Shown piece after piece: positions 39,666 through 49,522 of a DNA stretch of 64,000 bases (positions are counted from its first letter, which is position 1; every line of letters starts with the position of its first letter). This stretch comes from Liquorilactobacillus sucicola DSM 21376 = JCM 15457 (GTDB lineage: Bacteria; Bacillota; Bacilli; Lactobacillales; Lactobacillaceae): contig NZ_BALC01000002.1 of the NCBI RefSeq assembly GCF_000612445.1, positions 248,001 through 312,000 on the forward strand. Reading direction: 5' to 3'. The notes below the pieces were generated by a model. That model made no database searches. It saw only the letters and a program-made list of their open reading frames with translations, and was not told the DNA's origin. A program made the position numbers and the translations under genes.

Positions 39666-40316
39666 ATGTCTTATGTTTTAGCAATACTTCCTTCATTGCT
39701 TGAAGGGGCACAATTAACCTTGAAAATATTTTTATGGACCATTATTGGCTCGATTCCATTAGGACTGATAGTTGGTTTGGGACTTACGTCTCGTTTTGTT
39801 CCGCTAAAAGCCATTTTAAAATTTTATGTATGGCTGATGCGTGGAACACCGTTATTGTTACAGTTGATTTTTGTGTTTTATGGTTTGCCGCTGATTGGTA
39901 ATGGAGCTTTTACTTTGGAGCGTTACGATGCAGCTTTATTTGCTTTTATTCTTAATTATACTGCGTATTTTGCTGAAATATTTCGTGGCGGATTGCAATC
40001 AATTGATCGTGGTCAATATGAAAGTGCCAAAGTTTTACGTTTGTCATATTGGCAGACAATTCGTAAGGTGGTAACACCCCAGGTCTTAAAAATTGTCTTG
40101 CCTTCAATCGGAAATGAAGTAATCAACTTGGTCAAGGATTCAAGTTTGGTATATGTTATTGGTTTGGGTGATCTCCTGCGTGCCGGAAATGTTGCAACAA
40201 GTCGTGATGTAACATTGGTTCCTTTGATTCTGGTCGGGGTCATCTATCTTCTAATGACAGCTGTGCTGACATTTATTTTGCGCAAACTTGAACAACATTA
40301 CAGTTACTGGAAATAA
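39666..40316 (+). CDS. Polar amino-acid ABC transporter permease
   Basis: 216-aa permease of the His/Glu/Gln/Arg type. About five membrane segments and the EAA loop (EIFRGGLQSIDRGQYESAKVL, split here around residues 105-125) that contacts the ATPase. Only one permease gene is present, so a homodimeric channel is likely. The ribosome site AAGGAGTGG precedes ATG 39666. It is the first gene behind the T-box. Substrate histidine is inferred from the leader, not from this protein. Confidence 0.92.
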   Translation: MSYVLAILPSLLEGAQLTLKIFLWTIIGSIPLGLIVGLGLTSRFVPLKAILKFYVWLMRGTPLLLQLIFVFYGLPLIGNGAFTLERYDAALFAFILNYTAYFAEIFRGGLQSIDRGQYESAKVLRLSYWQTIRKVVTPQVLKIVLPSIGNEVINLVKDSSLVYVIGLGDLLRAGNVATSRDVTLVPLILVGVIYLLMTAVLTFILRKLEQHYSYWK

Positions 40317-40329
40317 GGGGGGAAATCAT

Positions 40330-40968
40330 ATGTTAGAGTTAAAGAATATCTCCAAACAATATAATAAGCGTGTGATTTTAGACCAAGTTAATATGACTGT
40401 CAAGAATGGGGAAATCATGTGTATTGTTGGTGCTTCGGGGGCTGGGAAGACAACTTTACTGAGATGTATCAGCGGCCTTGAAAAAATTGATGGTGGACAG
40501 ATCTTGGTTAATGGTAAAGAATTCGATCCGTATAATAATCAAAGCAATGATTCAGTTATCGGAGTCGTTTTTCAGGAGTATCAGCTTTTTCCGCATTTGA
40601 AAGTGCTCGAGAACATCACGCTGGCTCCAACCATGGTTTTGAAGAAGAAGGAAGCCCAAGCCAAAGAAGAAGCAATGAAGCTCTTAACCGGTCTTTCGCT
40701 GGCGGACAAAGCTCAGTTGTACCCATACCAACTATCCGGTGGTCAGAAGCAACGTGTGGCAATCGCACGTGCGTTGGCAATGAAGCCACAGATCCTTTGT
40801 TATGATGAACCTACATCAGCCTTAGATCCAGGTCTGCGCGATACAGTTAAGAATATTATCTTGGAACTCAAGAAAAGCAAAATGACACAAATTATTGTGA
40901 CCCATGATATGGAATTTGCACAACAAATTGCTGACCGTATTCTAAAAGTTGAACCTATACGCAGCTAA
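40330..40968 (+). CDS. Polar amino-acid ABC transporter ATPase
   Basis: 212-aa ABC ATPase: Walker A GASGAGKTTLLR (about 34-45), Q-loop FQEYQLFPHL, signature LSGGQKQRVAIARAL (about 135-149), Walker B ILCYDEPTSALDPG. Slightly short at the C-terminus compared with GlnQ/HisP (ends RILKVEPIRS), which is normal for some lactobacilli. ATG 40330 follows AAGGGGGG; 13 bases after the permease stop. Partner of the permease at 39666 and the lipoprotein at 40998. Confidence 0.94.
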   Translation: MLELKNISKQYNKRVILDQVNMTVKNGEIMCIVGASGAGKTTLLRCISGLEKIDGGQILVNGKEFDPYNNQSNDSVIGVVFQEYQLFPHLKVLENITLAPTMVLKKKEAQAKEEAMKLLTGLSLADKAQLYPYQLSGGQKQRVAIARALAMKPQILCYDEPTSALDPGLRDTVKNIILELKKSKMTQIIVTHDMEFAQQIADRILKVEPIRS

Positions 40969-40997
40969 GAAAAACCATGTACGAGGGAGAGGTTACT

Positions 40998-41837
40998 GTG
41001 AAAAAAAATGTATTTAGGTTAACTTTGCTCAGTGTAATGGTGCTGTTGACAGCTACTGTCATGCTTTCTGGCTGTACAAACGTTAAGAAAAGAGCCAATA
41101 CAGCCGATACTTGGTCAATGATAAAACAGCGCAACAAAGTTATTATCGGTTTAGACGATAGTTTTGTACCCATGGGTTTTCGTGAGAAAAACGGGCAGTT
41201 GGTTGGCTACGATATTGATTTAGCCCGTGCAGTTTTCAAAAAATACGGGATCAAGGTTGACTTTCAAACGATCGATTGGTCGATGAAAGAAACGGAATTG
41301 CGAAACGGGACAATTGACTTGATTTGGAATGGTTATACAAAATCACCAGCTCGGGCCAAGACCGTAGCTTTTAGCAATACGTATTTGAAAAATGAGCAAA
41401 TCTTGGTAACTAAAAAGAAGGAACAGATCAAACAAGCTGCAGATATGCAAGGCAAAGTACTTGGCTTGCAAAGTGGGTCGTCTGGCTATCAATCATATGT
41501 GGACACGCCAAAATTGCTCAAGCAATATGTGAAGAGTTCGGTTCAATATGATACATTTAATGATGCTTTTTTGGATTTAAATGCGGGCCGTATTCAGGGT
41601 TTGCTGATCGACAGTGTTTATGCTAATTATTATATCAAGCATCAAAATGATTCTGCTAGTTATCGTGAAATGCCAATTGGTTTCCCCAAAGAGGATTTTG
41701 CGGTCGGAATGCGCAAAGGAGATAAGACGTTACGCTTGAAAATCAATAATGCCTTGCATGAATTGTACCAAGAGCAGACAATGAAAAGCATAAGTGAGAA
41801 ATGGTTTGGAGTCGACAATTCAGTCGATGACAAATGA
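40998..41837 (+). CDS. Amino-acid-binding lipoprotein of ABC transporter
   Basis: 279-aa extracellular solute-binding protein (family 3). Signal peptide with lipobox LSGC (cysteine at about residue 25), so a lipoprotein tethered outside. The ligand-binding core starts KVIIGLDDSFVPMGFREKNG, typical for polar amino acids, followed by GYDIDLARAVFKKYGI. GTG 40998 follows GAGAGG. Third gene of the T-box operon. Confidence 0.93.
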   Translation: MKKNVFRLTLLSVMVLLTATVMLSGCTNVKKRANTADTWSMIKQRNKVIIGLDDSFVPMGFREKNGQLVGYDIDLARAVFKKYGIKVDFQTIDWSMKETELRNGTIDLIWNGYTKSPARAKTVAFSNTYLKNEQILVTKKKEQIKQAADMQGKVLGLQSGSSGYQSYVDTPKLLKQYVKSSVQYDTFNDAFLDLNAGRIQGLLIDSVYANYYIKHQNDSASYREMPIGFPKEDFAVGMRKGDKTLRLKINNALHELYQEQTMKSISEKWFGVDNSVDDK

Positions 41838-41922
41838 CGGCGAAAAGAGTAGACTTCTTGTTGAGTGTTAATTATGAATCAAAGAAATAACTTGCGTTGA
41901 TTAGCAAGAAGGTGGTGTCGCT

Positions 41923-43371
41923 TTGGAATTAGTAGGCTGGATAGTTCGAGTAGTTTGGTTGCTTAATATCTTCGCAGCCATTTTTACCGTTTTCAAGGAA
42001 AAAAGGGAAATTTCTGCAACTTGGGCTTGGTTGTTAGTCCTAAGTTTCCTCCCTATTATTGGTTTTATTTTGTATCTTTTCGTTGGAAAAAAGCTTTCAC
42101 AAGATAAGATCTATGATATCAAAACGCAGGAACGGATGGGAATTGAGCAGTTAGTTTCGTTGCAAAAAGAGCAGTGGCGTGAAAAAGAACTCTTGCCAGC
42201 AGATGAGATAACGGATACGGCTAGAGAAATGGTCCACCTCTTTTTGGAGACAGATAATGCAATTCTGACAAAGCATAATCAAGTTGAGGTATTTGATGAT
42301 GGACACGCTAAATTCAAGGCGCTTTTTGATGATATCAGGACAGCTGAAAATCACGTTCATGTCGAATACTATACGTTTTATAATGACCGTATCGGAAATG
42401 AATTGCGCAACTTACTTGAAGAAAAAGCTGCTGAAGGTGTTGAAGTTCGAGTTATCTATGACAGCTTTGGTTCACGCGGTACGACGCACAAGTTTTTTGC
42501 ACGCTTAGAAGATCTTGGTGGTCGGGCGGAGCCATTTTTCGGTTCGCGCCGGTCATTTCCTAACTTTCGTTTGAACTATCGCGATCACCGTAAATTAGTG
42601 ATAATTGATGGTCATATTGGTTATATTGGTGGTTTTAATGTCGGTGATCAATACTTGGGGCGTAGTCCAAAGTTTGGTTACTGGAGAGATACTCATATTA
42701 AGGTTACTGGCAATGCGGTTATCGCAATGCAGTCACGTTTTTTTATGGATTGGAATGCAACTGTCAAGGAGCAGCATATTAGTTACAAGGAAGATTACTT
42801 TCCGTTGGCTGCTGGTCAAGGGAAAACAAGTATTCAGATTGTTTCAAGCGGACCGGATAGTGAGGTTGAAAACATCAAGCTGGGGTACATAAAAATGATT
42901 AACAATGCCACAGACTATGTGTTGATTCAGACGCCATACTTGATACCCGATGATTCACTTTTAGAGGCACTCAGCATTGCGGCATTTTCGGGTATCAAGG
43001 TTAAGGTGATGATCCCATCAATGCCTGATCATGCATTTGTCTATCGAGCTACGCAGTTTTATGCAAAATCACTGCTGGATGCAGGCGTAGAAATCTATAA
43101 ATACAATAAGGGCTTTCTTCATTCAAAAACCTTGGTTGTTGATGGAAAAATTGCGGCAGTCGGCTCAGCTAACATGGATTATCGCAGCTTTAAACTGAAT
43201 TTCGAGGCAAATGCCTTTATGTATGATGAGGGCGTTAGCAAGCAGCTAGTGAAAATCTTTGAAAAAGACGAAAAAGAGTGCACGCGACTCACACCTGAAT
43301 ACTTTGAACAGCAGTCGCTTTGGCTTAAATTCAAGCAGTACTTTTCACGGCTGCTTTCCCCAATTTTATAA
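41923..43371 (+). CDS. cls: Cardiolipin synthase
   Basis: 482-aa phospholipase-D-type enzyme joining two phosphatidylglycerols. Two N-terminal membrane segments (residues 4-25 and 36-55), then two HKD motifs: HRKLVIIDGHIGYIGG (about 222) and HSKTLVVDGKIAAVGSAN (about 402). The start is TTG 41923 after AAGGTGG. Full length. Stand-alone gene behind the ABC operon. Confidence 0.95.
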   Translation: MELVGWIVRVVWLLNIFAAIFTVFKEKREISATWAWLLVLSFLPIIGFILYLFVGKKLSQDKIYDIKTQERMGIEQLVSLQKEQWREKELLPADEITDTAREMVHLFLETDNAILTKHNQVEVFDDGHAKFKALFDDIRTAENHVHVEYYTFYNDRIGNELRNLLEEKAAEGVEVRVIYDSFGSRGTTHKFFARLEDLGGRAEPFFGSRRSFPNFRLNYRDHRKLVIIDGHIGYIGGFNVGDQYLGRSPKFGYWRDTHIKVTGNAVIAMQSRFFMDWNATVKEQHISYKEDYFPLAAGQGKTSIQIVSSGPDSEVENIKLGYIKMINNATDYVLIQTPYLIPDDSLLEALSIAAFSGIKVKVMIPSMPDHAFVYRATQFYAKSLLDAGVEIYKYNKGFLHSKTLVVDGKIAAVGSANMDYRSFKLNFEANAFMYDEGVSKQLVKIFEKDEKECTRLTPEYFEQQSLWLKFKQYFSRLLSPIL

Positions 43372-43564
43372 AATCTGTTGGAACTTTATAGAGTATAAAG
43401 TTTAAGTGATAATGAAAAATCATGAACATCGTTTGGTGATGACAACTAAAAGAAAACGGTTGTTGGAATACATTGAGCTAGAAAAATCAAGTTAATTTGG
43501 GGACTTGCGGCAAAAATTTTTTGCTGTGAGTCCTCTTTTAAGTGAAGATATAGGAGAAGATATT

Positions 43565-44498
43565 TTGTTTAAGAAAAAGTTTTTCGTTTACAGCTTACTT
43601 ACTTTAGTTATTGCAGTGATACTTGGTATTACTGGTGCAAGTGTTTATTTATATTATTTTGCTTTTGAACCGCAAAAACCCCTGAATAGTGGAATGGCTT
43701 CTAAAAAGAAAATCAGACTGAAAAGAGATAAAAAATGGCTGGCTGAGACTAAACAACAGCTATGGACGGAAGAGTCTGCTGGCCAGAATCTAAAACTGAA
43801 AGCTGCTTATCTGCCAGCTGCACGCGCTACAGATAAAACAATCATTGTAGCCCATGGGTATCAGGAAGATCATATGCAAATGGCAAGCTATATGCGTATG
43901 TTTCACAAAATGGGATACAATGTTTTAGCACCCGATGACCGCGGGGCAGGCAAAAGTCAGGTAAGTACATCGGATTCGGCTGGCCTGATCGACTTGATTA
44001 TGTTAAATGGATTAGGCAGGTTATCCGCAAAAATGGAGTTCGTTCTCAAATTGGTCTGTTCGGTGTTAGCATGGGTGGAGCCACAGTCATGATGACTAGC
44101 GGGGAGCACTTACCACAGCAAGTAAAAGCAATTGTCGAAGATAGTGGTTATTCAAGTATCGAAGATGAGCTTGCCTATGAATTAAAGCAGCGTTTCAAAA
44201 TGCCTAAGCAACCGTTGATTACGACGGCAAGCTGGTTTACGGAAGCAAAAGCGGGTTTTGATTTTAAAAGAGGAAGTTCTGTTAAACAGCTGAAAAAAAT
44301 CAGCTCCCCATTTTTTTCATTCATGGAGGAGCTGATAAATTTGTGCCGACTAAGATGGTGTATCAAAACTATCGCGCAACCTTAGCCCCTAAAAAAATCT
44401 GGGTAGTGCCCGAAACGAGCCATGCGATGGCCTATTATGAGTATCCTAAAACATATGAACAGCGTGTTGGAACTTTTTTTCGAAGCTGGCTCAAATAA
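43565..44498 (+). pseudogene. Membrane-anchored alpha/beta hydrolase, two frameshifts
   Basis: About 310-aa hydrolase with an N-terminal membrane segment (FVYSLLTLVIAVILGITGAS) and the catalytic serine in GLFGVSMGGATVM; the terminal histidine is in ETSHAMAYYEYPKTYE. The frame breaks twice. At 43960/43961, CAG-GTA should be CAG-GGT, restoring GKYIGFGWPDRLDYVKWIRQ. At 44311-44317 a run of seven T should be eight, restoring FFFIHGGADKFVPTKMVYQN. Both are one-base losses from homopolymers. TTG 43565 follows TAGGAGAAG. Substrate unknown; likely a surface esterase or peptidase-like hydrolase. Confidence 0.82.
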
Positions 44499-44499
44499 G

Positions 44500-45549
44500 T
44501 TAGAAGGACTCGCAATATACAAATTCGGTGATGTTTAATCTGCTTTTCAAAGTGGTCATATCACTATCGGATAATGGTGTGATGGTATGTCCAAAATTGC
44601 AGTCGCTTAGCCAAGAATGGTTTTCTATCGGTTTTTTAACTCGAATACTTGGATCGATGAAATTGGGCTGTTTATCGTTGTACAGGACAAAGTCGCTGAC
44701 TTTGTCCTGTATTTGCTTCCAGGTTACGCGGGTAAGTTCGGAAGCAGAGGATTTTTTAGTGCTGCTTTTTTCAGAAATATAGCAATAAACATTATCCATG
44801 GGGAAAAAGAACTTGAGCAGACTCGCAATTGCAGCAGGTAAGACTAATTTTTTGTCGAGTTCAGAGCAGGTCTCGTTAAAGCGATGCAGTCGTTCGGGAT
44901 TCCAAGGTGAGAGTAGGACTTTGAATGGTTCATCTTTACTCGACTTAAGCTGTTTGGCAAAGTTTTTCTGAATACCATTTTCGTTTGTTGGCAGCTGAGG
45001 AGATCTTTTACCGGACATTGCGTTACTTGTAATAAAAGTCGTCAGGTTGGCGGTCGCCATTTTTTTGATCCATTTTTTTGTTCTCTTTTTGTGACCGCCA
45101 TATAAGTCAAAAGCATTGGCATAACCAATGGTAGTAGATTTTTGACCAATAGTAAGCGCCAACGAACCGTATAGTGAGTCATCATTTTTGTATGCTGTTA
45201 CTTTAAAGGATCCGATTTGCTGGGGAAAATTATATGGAATTATTTTTCCCATGTCTGGAATTGGTGCGATTAAACTGAAACGTTGCATTTTTTGCAGCAG
45301 CAGAAAAAGTTCTTGTGACATGTAGAGAGTAATCCCTTGTGGAAGGAAATAGAGTAAATGTAGATTGGCTTCAGAAAGATGAGTCAGTATCACTACCTGT
45401 AATTCAAATGTATTTTGTGTGGTTGCATTTTGCATTCTTTTAAGAGAAGAAGATGTAGGGTCGCATAGGATGCAAGTATCGTTGTCCTGTGCTGCCACAT
45501 CCTCACCAACGAAGAATAAATTATTAATGTTTTTTACGTTTTTTGTCAC
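44500..45549 (-). CDS. Metallo-beta-lactamase/beta-CASP-like protein without metal ligands
   Basis: 349-aa protein that reads like a beta-CASP ribonuclease relative. The H-x-H-x-D-H motif is replaced by THLSEANLH; the later H-S-I-P-G-S region reads DDSLYGSLALTIGQKSTTIG; the expected G-D-F reads NAFDLYG followed by the beta-CASP-type KKRTKKWIKKMA. C-terminal NPERLHRFNETCSELDKKLV resembles the beta-CASP Rossmann part. With the metal site lost, catalysis is unlikely. The frame is intact from GTG 45549 to the stop. It lies tail-to-tail with the broken hydrolase. Family assignment is moderate. Confidence 0.6.
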   Translation of the reverse strand: MTKNVKNINNLFFVGEDVAAQDNDTCILCDPTSSSLKRMQNATTQNTFELQVVILTHLSEANLHLLYFLPQGITLYMSQELFLLLQKMQRFSLIAPIPDMGKIIPYNFPQQIGSFKVTAYKNDDSLYGSLALTIGQKSTTIGYANAFDLYGGHKKRTKKWIKKMATANLTTFITSNAMSGKRSPQLPTNENGIQKNFAKQLKSSKDEPFKVLLSPWNPERLHRFNETCSELDKKLVLPAAIASLLKFFFPMDNVYCYISEKSSTKKSSASELTRVTWKQIQDKVSDFVLYNDKQPNFIDPSIRVKKPIENHSWLSDCNFGHTITPLSDSDMTTLKSRLNITEFVYCESF

Positions 45550-45686
45550 TGTGTGTTCCTCATTTCATCTAATACTTTCAGAGTAAATTATAAACTAGCT
45601 GGTCGTCATTTGCATGGTTAAAAACATATCTTTTGGTGCATCTACTTATATTGTGTACAATGTGGGTAGAGATGGAGGGATTAAAT

Positions 45687-46052
45687 ATGTATTTAACAGT
45701 TACGCAAGAAGCTCGTAAAAAAATCATGTCCTATCTCGAAGGCTCAAAGGACGAACTTTTATTGGACTTTGACGATGGAGTAGGTTCGCTTTCACGTGTG
45801 GGTGTCTGCTCGCTTGACTCTGTTTTTCGGATCTTGATTATTTCTAAAGATGTTCCTGTGCATGATTATGATAAAAAAATTGATTCCGATATTGGTCCTT
45901 TTAGGATCAAAGGGTACAGTGAGATGTACATGGATGAGGAAATGAAACTGGATATCAATGAAACCAATCAAATGCTGCGACTGACAGGGGCTAATTCGGG
46001 TGAGCTAACGGCTGCGGTCCGTATCGAACGAATTGAAAAAGAAAAGGCTTGA
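45687..46052 (+). CDS. Fe-S biosynthesis (HesB-like) domain protein
   Basis: 121-aa protein resembling the HesB/YadR/IscA-type fold (begins MYLTVTQEARKKIMSYLEGS). The C-x-C cluster-binding ending of true A-type carriers is missing; only one cysteine (VGVCSLDS) is present, so a role in Fe-S handling is uncertain. ATG 45687 follows GGAGGG. Stand-alone, followed by a terminator. Confidence 0.7.
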   Translation: MYLTVTQEARKKIMSYLEGSKDELLLDFDDGVGSLSRVGVCSLDSVFRILIISKDVPVHDYDKKIDSDIGPFRIKGYSEMYMDEEMKLDINETNQMLRLTGANSGELTAAVRIERIEKEKA

Positions 46053-46137
46053 TGGGGAAAGGTGGCAGATTAAGGTTTGCTGACAAGTTATGAATGTATC
46101 TTGTCTTTGCCATAGGATTTTCTGGTTAGAGCATAAT

Positions 46138-46204
46138 AAAGGACGAAATAAATTCAATATGCGAAGGGGTTAAGCACTTCGGGTATTGTTTTTTTCGTCC
46201 TTTT
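46138..46204. terminator. Intrinsic terminator between convergent genes
   Basis: Arms AAAGGACGAAA and TTTTTCGTCCTTTT enclose a second stem around GCGAAG/CTTCGG; A and T runs on both sides suit termination in both directions. Confidence 0.75.
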
Positions 46205-46273
46205 AGTTTTAATATGTGATTTTACAGAGTGTAATGAAAATTAGATACTGAACTGCGCATGCAACGGCAAAAA

Positions 46274-47690
46274 TCAGAGATTTTCATCAGTTTTAAAATT
46301 GAGCGGTGAAAGTTCCGTTGTTTCAGTTATTAATTGCGCTGTCAGTTCGTCTACTTTGTCAAGACCAAATTGGGCATTAGCATAGCTGGCTTTTGTCAGA
46401 AAAGAACTTAGTTTGTGCTGTGGGAGAGAACTAGCCGCAAGATCACTTTGACGTACGCGCGTTTTGAAGGAGGTGCGCAGTTCTTTTTGCCACGCTTGCA
46501 GTTTGTTTTCGAACTTCTTATAGTGTGAGTCAACAAGAATTCCCAGCAGTTTGTAACGCCAGTACGCTGAATCATGGCTATAAGTATCGCTGCCCTTTTG
46601 ATAGGCTGGGTGAGTATCGGTCATACCAGCATAAAAGGGGACAAAAATACTTTGCGCCGTTACCCCCATTGCAAGCCAATGTAAGCCACTGATGTCAGCC
46701 GGAAGATCGGGACGAAGCTGCAAAATATGTGATTCTTGTGTTTTAGCAAGGCTGATTGGACGAAATTTTTTTGCGCTGCTTGAGCCATTTACTAACGGAT
46801 CATAAGGTGTTCCTTGAAAATGTGATCCAAGGACATACTCAAGATCGTCATTGTGCAGCAGGCGATTCGCGCGTTGGATGAAGGGAAGCTCTTCACTCAT
46901 TGGATCTTGCTCTACTGCGGGTGTCAAATATTTTTGCCCATACCAAACACGCGGAGTGCTGTAGATTTCATCACTTGATTCCTGAGTGCCAAAAATTTTT
47001 CTGAAGTTAAACTCGTAATGTGAAACATTCAACTTATGTTTATCGACAAAATTGGATATTTTCGGTGCATACATAAAATTAGCCTGATCATCAAAATCAA
47101 TTGTTTGAATAGCCAATTGATTCGCAACTACCGCGTATGCGTCATCGGGAATCCGTTGAGCTACCCAGTAATGTCCAGTTGCAATTTCCATATACCAAAC
47201 TTCGTTTTGATCTGAAAATAAGACACCGTTTGTTTCGCTGGCTCCAAATTTTTCAACGATATTTCCCAGATAAGAAACTCCTTCGCGCGCAGAATGAATG
47301 TAAGGCAATGTTACAGTAATCATTGCCTCTTCCCCGATGCCTTTTTCGACCAGCGGATCAGCACTAAGAACACGCTCATTAGCATATGCACTTTCAGTGG
47401 CAACCGTACTCGTTGATCCCATCTTCTTCAAAGAAACCGAACTTTGAAGTCCATTCTGGTGTAGCAGTGTATTTGCCCCTGATTTTGGGAAGCTCAATCG
47501 TGAAATTGTTATCTGGTGAAACAAAGGTTTGCGGTTGTTCAAATTCTTTATGAGAATGCACAACCATATGTTTAGGCCAAGCAGCCTTGGCGTCTTCATT
47601 GCGTGCGATCAGAGTCGAGCCATCAGCTGTCGCTTTTTTGCCGACTAGAATACTTGTACATGCAGAAAAATCTTTTTGTTTGAAAGACAC
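46274..47690 (-). pseudogene. C69-family dipeptidase (PepD-type), frame broken near the N-terminus
   Basis: Dipeptidase of the N-terminal-nucleophile class, about 472 codons if joined. The nucleophile is C11 in FSACTSILVGKKA. The first part ends GINEYGCH and the second continues ATESAYANERVLSADP; the family has VAMSATE between, so about 11 bases of the 12 coding V-A-M-S appear lost at about 47402. This is a larger event than the one-base losses elsewhere. The start is GTG 47690. The rest of the protein is uninterrupted to the C-terminus. Could be an assembly error or real inactivation. Confidence 0.85.
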
Positions 47691-47843
47691 TGTAAAACCT
47701 CTTTCTTTTTTTGTTTTTGTTCGTTAGAATGATTTTAGCATATTGTCTTGTTAATTGACCAATAATCCCATATTTAACACATTAAGAAGCTATCTTTGAA
47801 TATCAATAGATAGCATGAGGATTTTATGTTCAAATGGGAAAGA

Positions 47844-47874
47844 TTGACTATTAAAACACATTTATGTATATAAT
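47844..47874 (+). promoter_or_regulatory. Promoter in the pepD-yitT intergenic region
   Basis: TTGACT (47844-47849), 17-base spacer, TATATA (47867) overlapping TATAAT (47869). It would read through the repeat copy at 47910 towards yitT. It faces away from pepD, whose own extended -10 (TGCTAAAAT) lies on the minus strand near 47733-47741. Confidence 0.5.
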
Positions 47875-47909
47875 ACGAGGCTCAGAAACCAAAAAGAGGA
47901 AATGTTCTA

Positions 47910-48066
47910 AGTCGGTAAAATTTGAGTGTTAACTTGAAATTGCGGACATCGAAGTTCCTGCGCCATGAGTAATTCAAAGCTGAACATAGAATTACGTCTT
48001 ATGCAGTATGGTTACAAGAACAAAAAAGGGGACTAGATCAAAGAATTTACTTTTGACCCAACCTCA
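47910..48066. repeat. Dispersed intergenic repeat copy
   Basis: Starts AAGTCGGTAAAATTTGAGTG (47910), closely matching the copy at 7160, and ends in a palindrome with arms GGGGACTAGATCAAA and TTTTGACCCAACCTC (48028-48066). The 474 bases from 47691 to 48164 contain this repeat, two promoters and no supported gene. Confidence 0.7.
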
Positions 48067-48164
48067 GGTTCTGAACATATTTTCCTTTAGGGGAGTATGT
48101 ATAATTTTGAAGACCTTTAGAACTATTTACATGTTTGATGAGCAAGAGAAATGGGGGATCGAAT

Positions 48165-49064
48165 ATGGAATTTAAAGTATCAGATGAGCTAAAAAGGATA
48201 GCTGTTGCGCTGTTATCAGGGCTGATCCTGGCTGTAGGCTTAAATTTTTTCTTGATACCAGGTAATATTTTTGCTTCAGGCTTTAATGGAATTGCACAGC
48301 TTTTATCTTCGATTCTTAATAAAATGTTCCAGATTAAGATTGATACTGGTTATTTTATTCTTTTGCTGAATATTCCCATTGGTATCTTGGGTTGGATAAA
48401 GGTTGGACGAAATTTCACGTATTATAGTGTGATCACGATTATTTCAACAACTTTTTTTGCTGTCATAATCCCGGTACAGCGTTTGACGCCTGACCCTTTG
48501 ATGAGTGGTTTGTTTGGCGGTGTTTTGACCGGCGTTGGGATTGGAGCGTCATTGCGCTATGGGTTTTCAACTGGCGGAATGGATATTATTGCTGTTATTT
48601 TGAATAAGACAACAGGCAAATCAGTTGGCTTTGTGATGTTGGTTATCAATATGTTTATTATCTTGACGGCGGGTTTTTTCTTTGGCTGGCAAAGCGCACT
48701 TTATACGATTATTTCTAATTATGCAATGACAAGAGTGATCGACGGAATCCATACATCCCACCAAAAATTGACGGCATTTGTAGTTACGAATCGGGCACAG
48801 CATATTATCCCCGTCTTGAGCCAGTCTTTGGTCAGAGGAGTGACGATCATGCCATCCAAGGGAGGCTACTCTGGTGAAGAGAGTCAAGTCTTAATGATTG
48901 TTATTACTCGTTATGAACTCTATCGTTTTAAACAAATTATTAGTCAAGAAGATCCACTAGCTTTTGTTAATTTTGTGAATACAGCTGATATTTCAGGCAA
49001 CTTTTTTGACGAAGAGCAGCAGGCAAAAATCAGTGCAGAGGCCGCACGGTCGCATAGAAATTAG
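48165..49064 (+). CDS. YitT family membrane protein
   Basis: 299-aa protein with five to six hydrophobic segments in the first 200 residues (LLSGLILAVGLNFFLIPGNI at the start) and a soluble C-terminal DUF2179 domain (IMPSKGGYSGEESQVLMIVI). ATG 48165 follows GGGGGA. Function unknown; this family is widespread in Firmicutes and may be a transporter. It may be expressed from the promoter at 47844. Confidence 0.88.
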   Translation: MEFKVSDELKRIAVALLSGLILAVGLNFFLIPGNIFASGFNGIAQLLSSILNKMFQIKIDTGYFILLLNIPIGILGWIKVGRNFTYYSVITIISTTFFAVIIPVQRLTPDPLMSGLFGGVLTGVGIGASLRYGFSTGGMDIIAVILNKTTGKSVGFVMLVINMFIILTAGFFFGWQSALYTIISNYAMTRVIDGIHTSHQKLTAFVVTNRAQHIIPVLSQSLVRGVTIMPSKGGYSGEESQVLMIVITRYELYRFKQIISQEDPLAFVNFVNTADISGNFFDEEQQAKISAEAARSHRN

Positions 49065-49250
49065 GCTAGTTATTGAAGAAAAGAACAAAAAAAGCACAGA
49101 TATTTGGTTATGATATTGGTTTTGAAATCTTCAAATTAATTGTTGGATTTTTAATTGCTTTATAATCATATATCTGGTTTAATATACATAGAGTAATTTA
49201 AGCCAGTGGATGTCCGAAAATAGTGCTGACTTGGGAAAAGGAGCAAGAAA

Positions 49251-49439
49251 ATGCCGATTGTGCATATTGATCTGATTGCGGGACGCTCGCAAGAACAACT
49301 TAAACACTTAGTGGAAGATGTTACGGAAGCTGTTTCTAAAAATACAGGGGCACCAGCTGAACATGTCCACGTTATTCTGAGTGAAATGCAAAAGAATCGC
49401 TATAGTGTAGGTGGCGTTCTTAAGAGTGACGAGAAGTAG
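49251..49439 (+). CDS. 4-oxalocrotonate tautomerase family protein
   Basis: 62-aa tautomerase-fold protein. It begins MPIVHIDLIAGRSQEQ, so the catalytic proline is residue 2, exposed after methionine removal. Hexameric enzymes of this family tautomerise 2-hydroxy-dienoates; the physiological substrate in lactobacilli is unknown. The ribosome site AAAGGAG precedes ATG. Between yitT and lysA. Confidence 0.93.
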   Translation: MPIVHIDLIAGRSQEQLKHLVEDVTEAVSKNTGAPAEHVHVILSEMQKNRYSVGGVLKSDEK

Positions 49440-49522
49440 TTGTTTTCGATTTTAAGCTGGGGAATGAAACCTGGCTTTTTTTGTTATTTAAATTGTTTAG
49501 AGATGAGAGAGGATGTTTGAAG

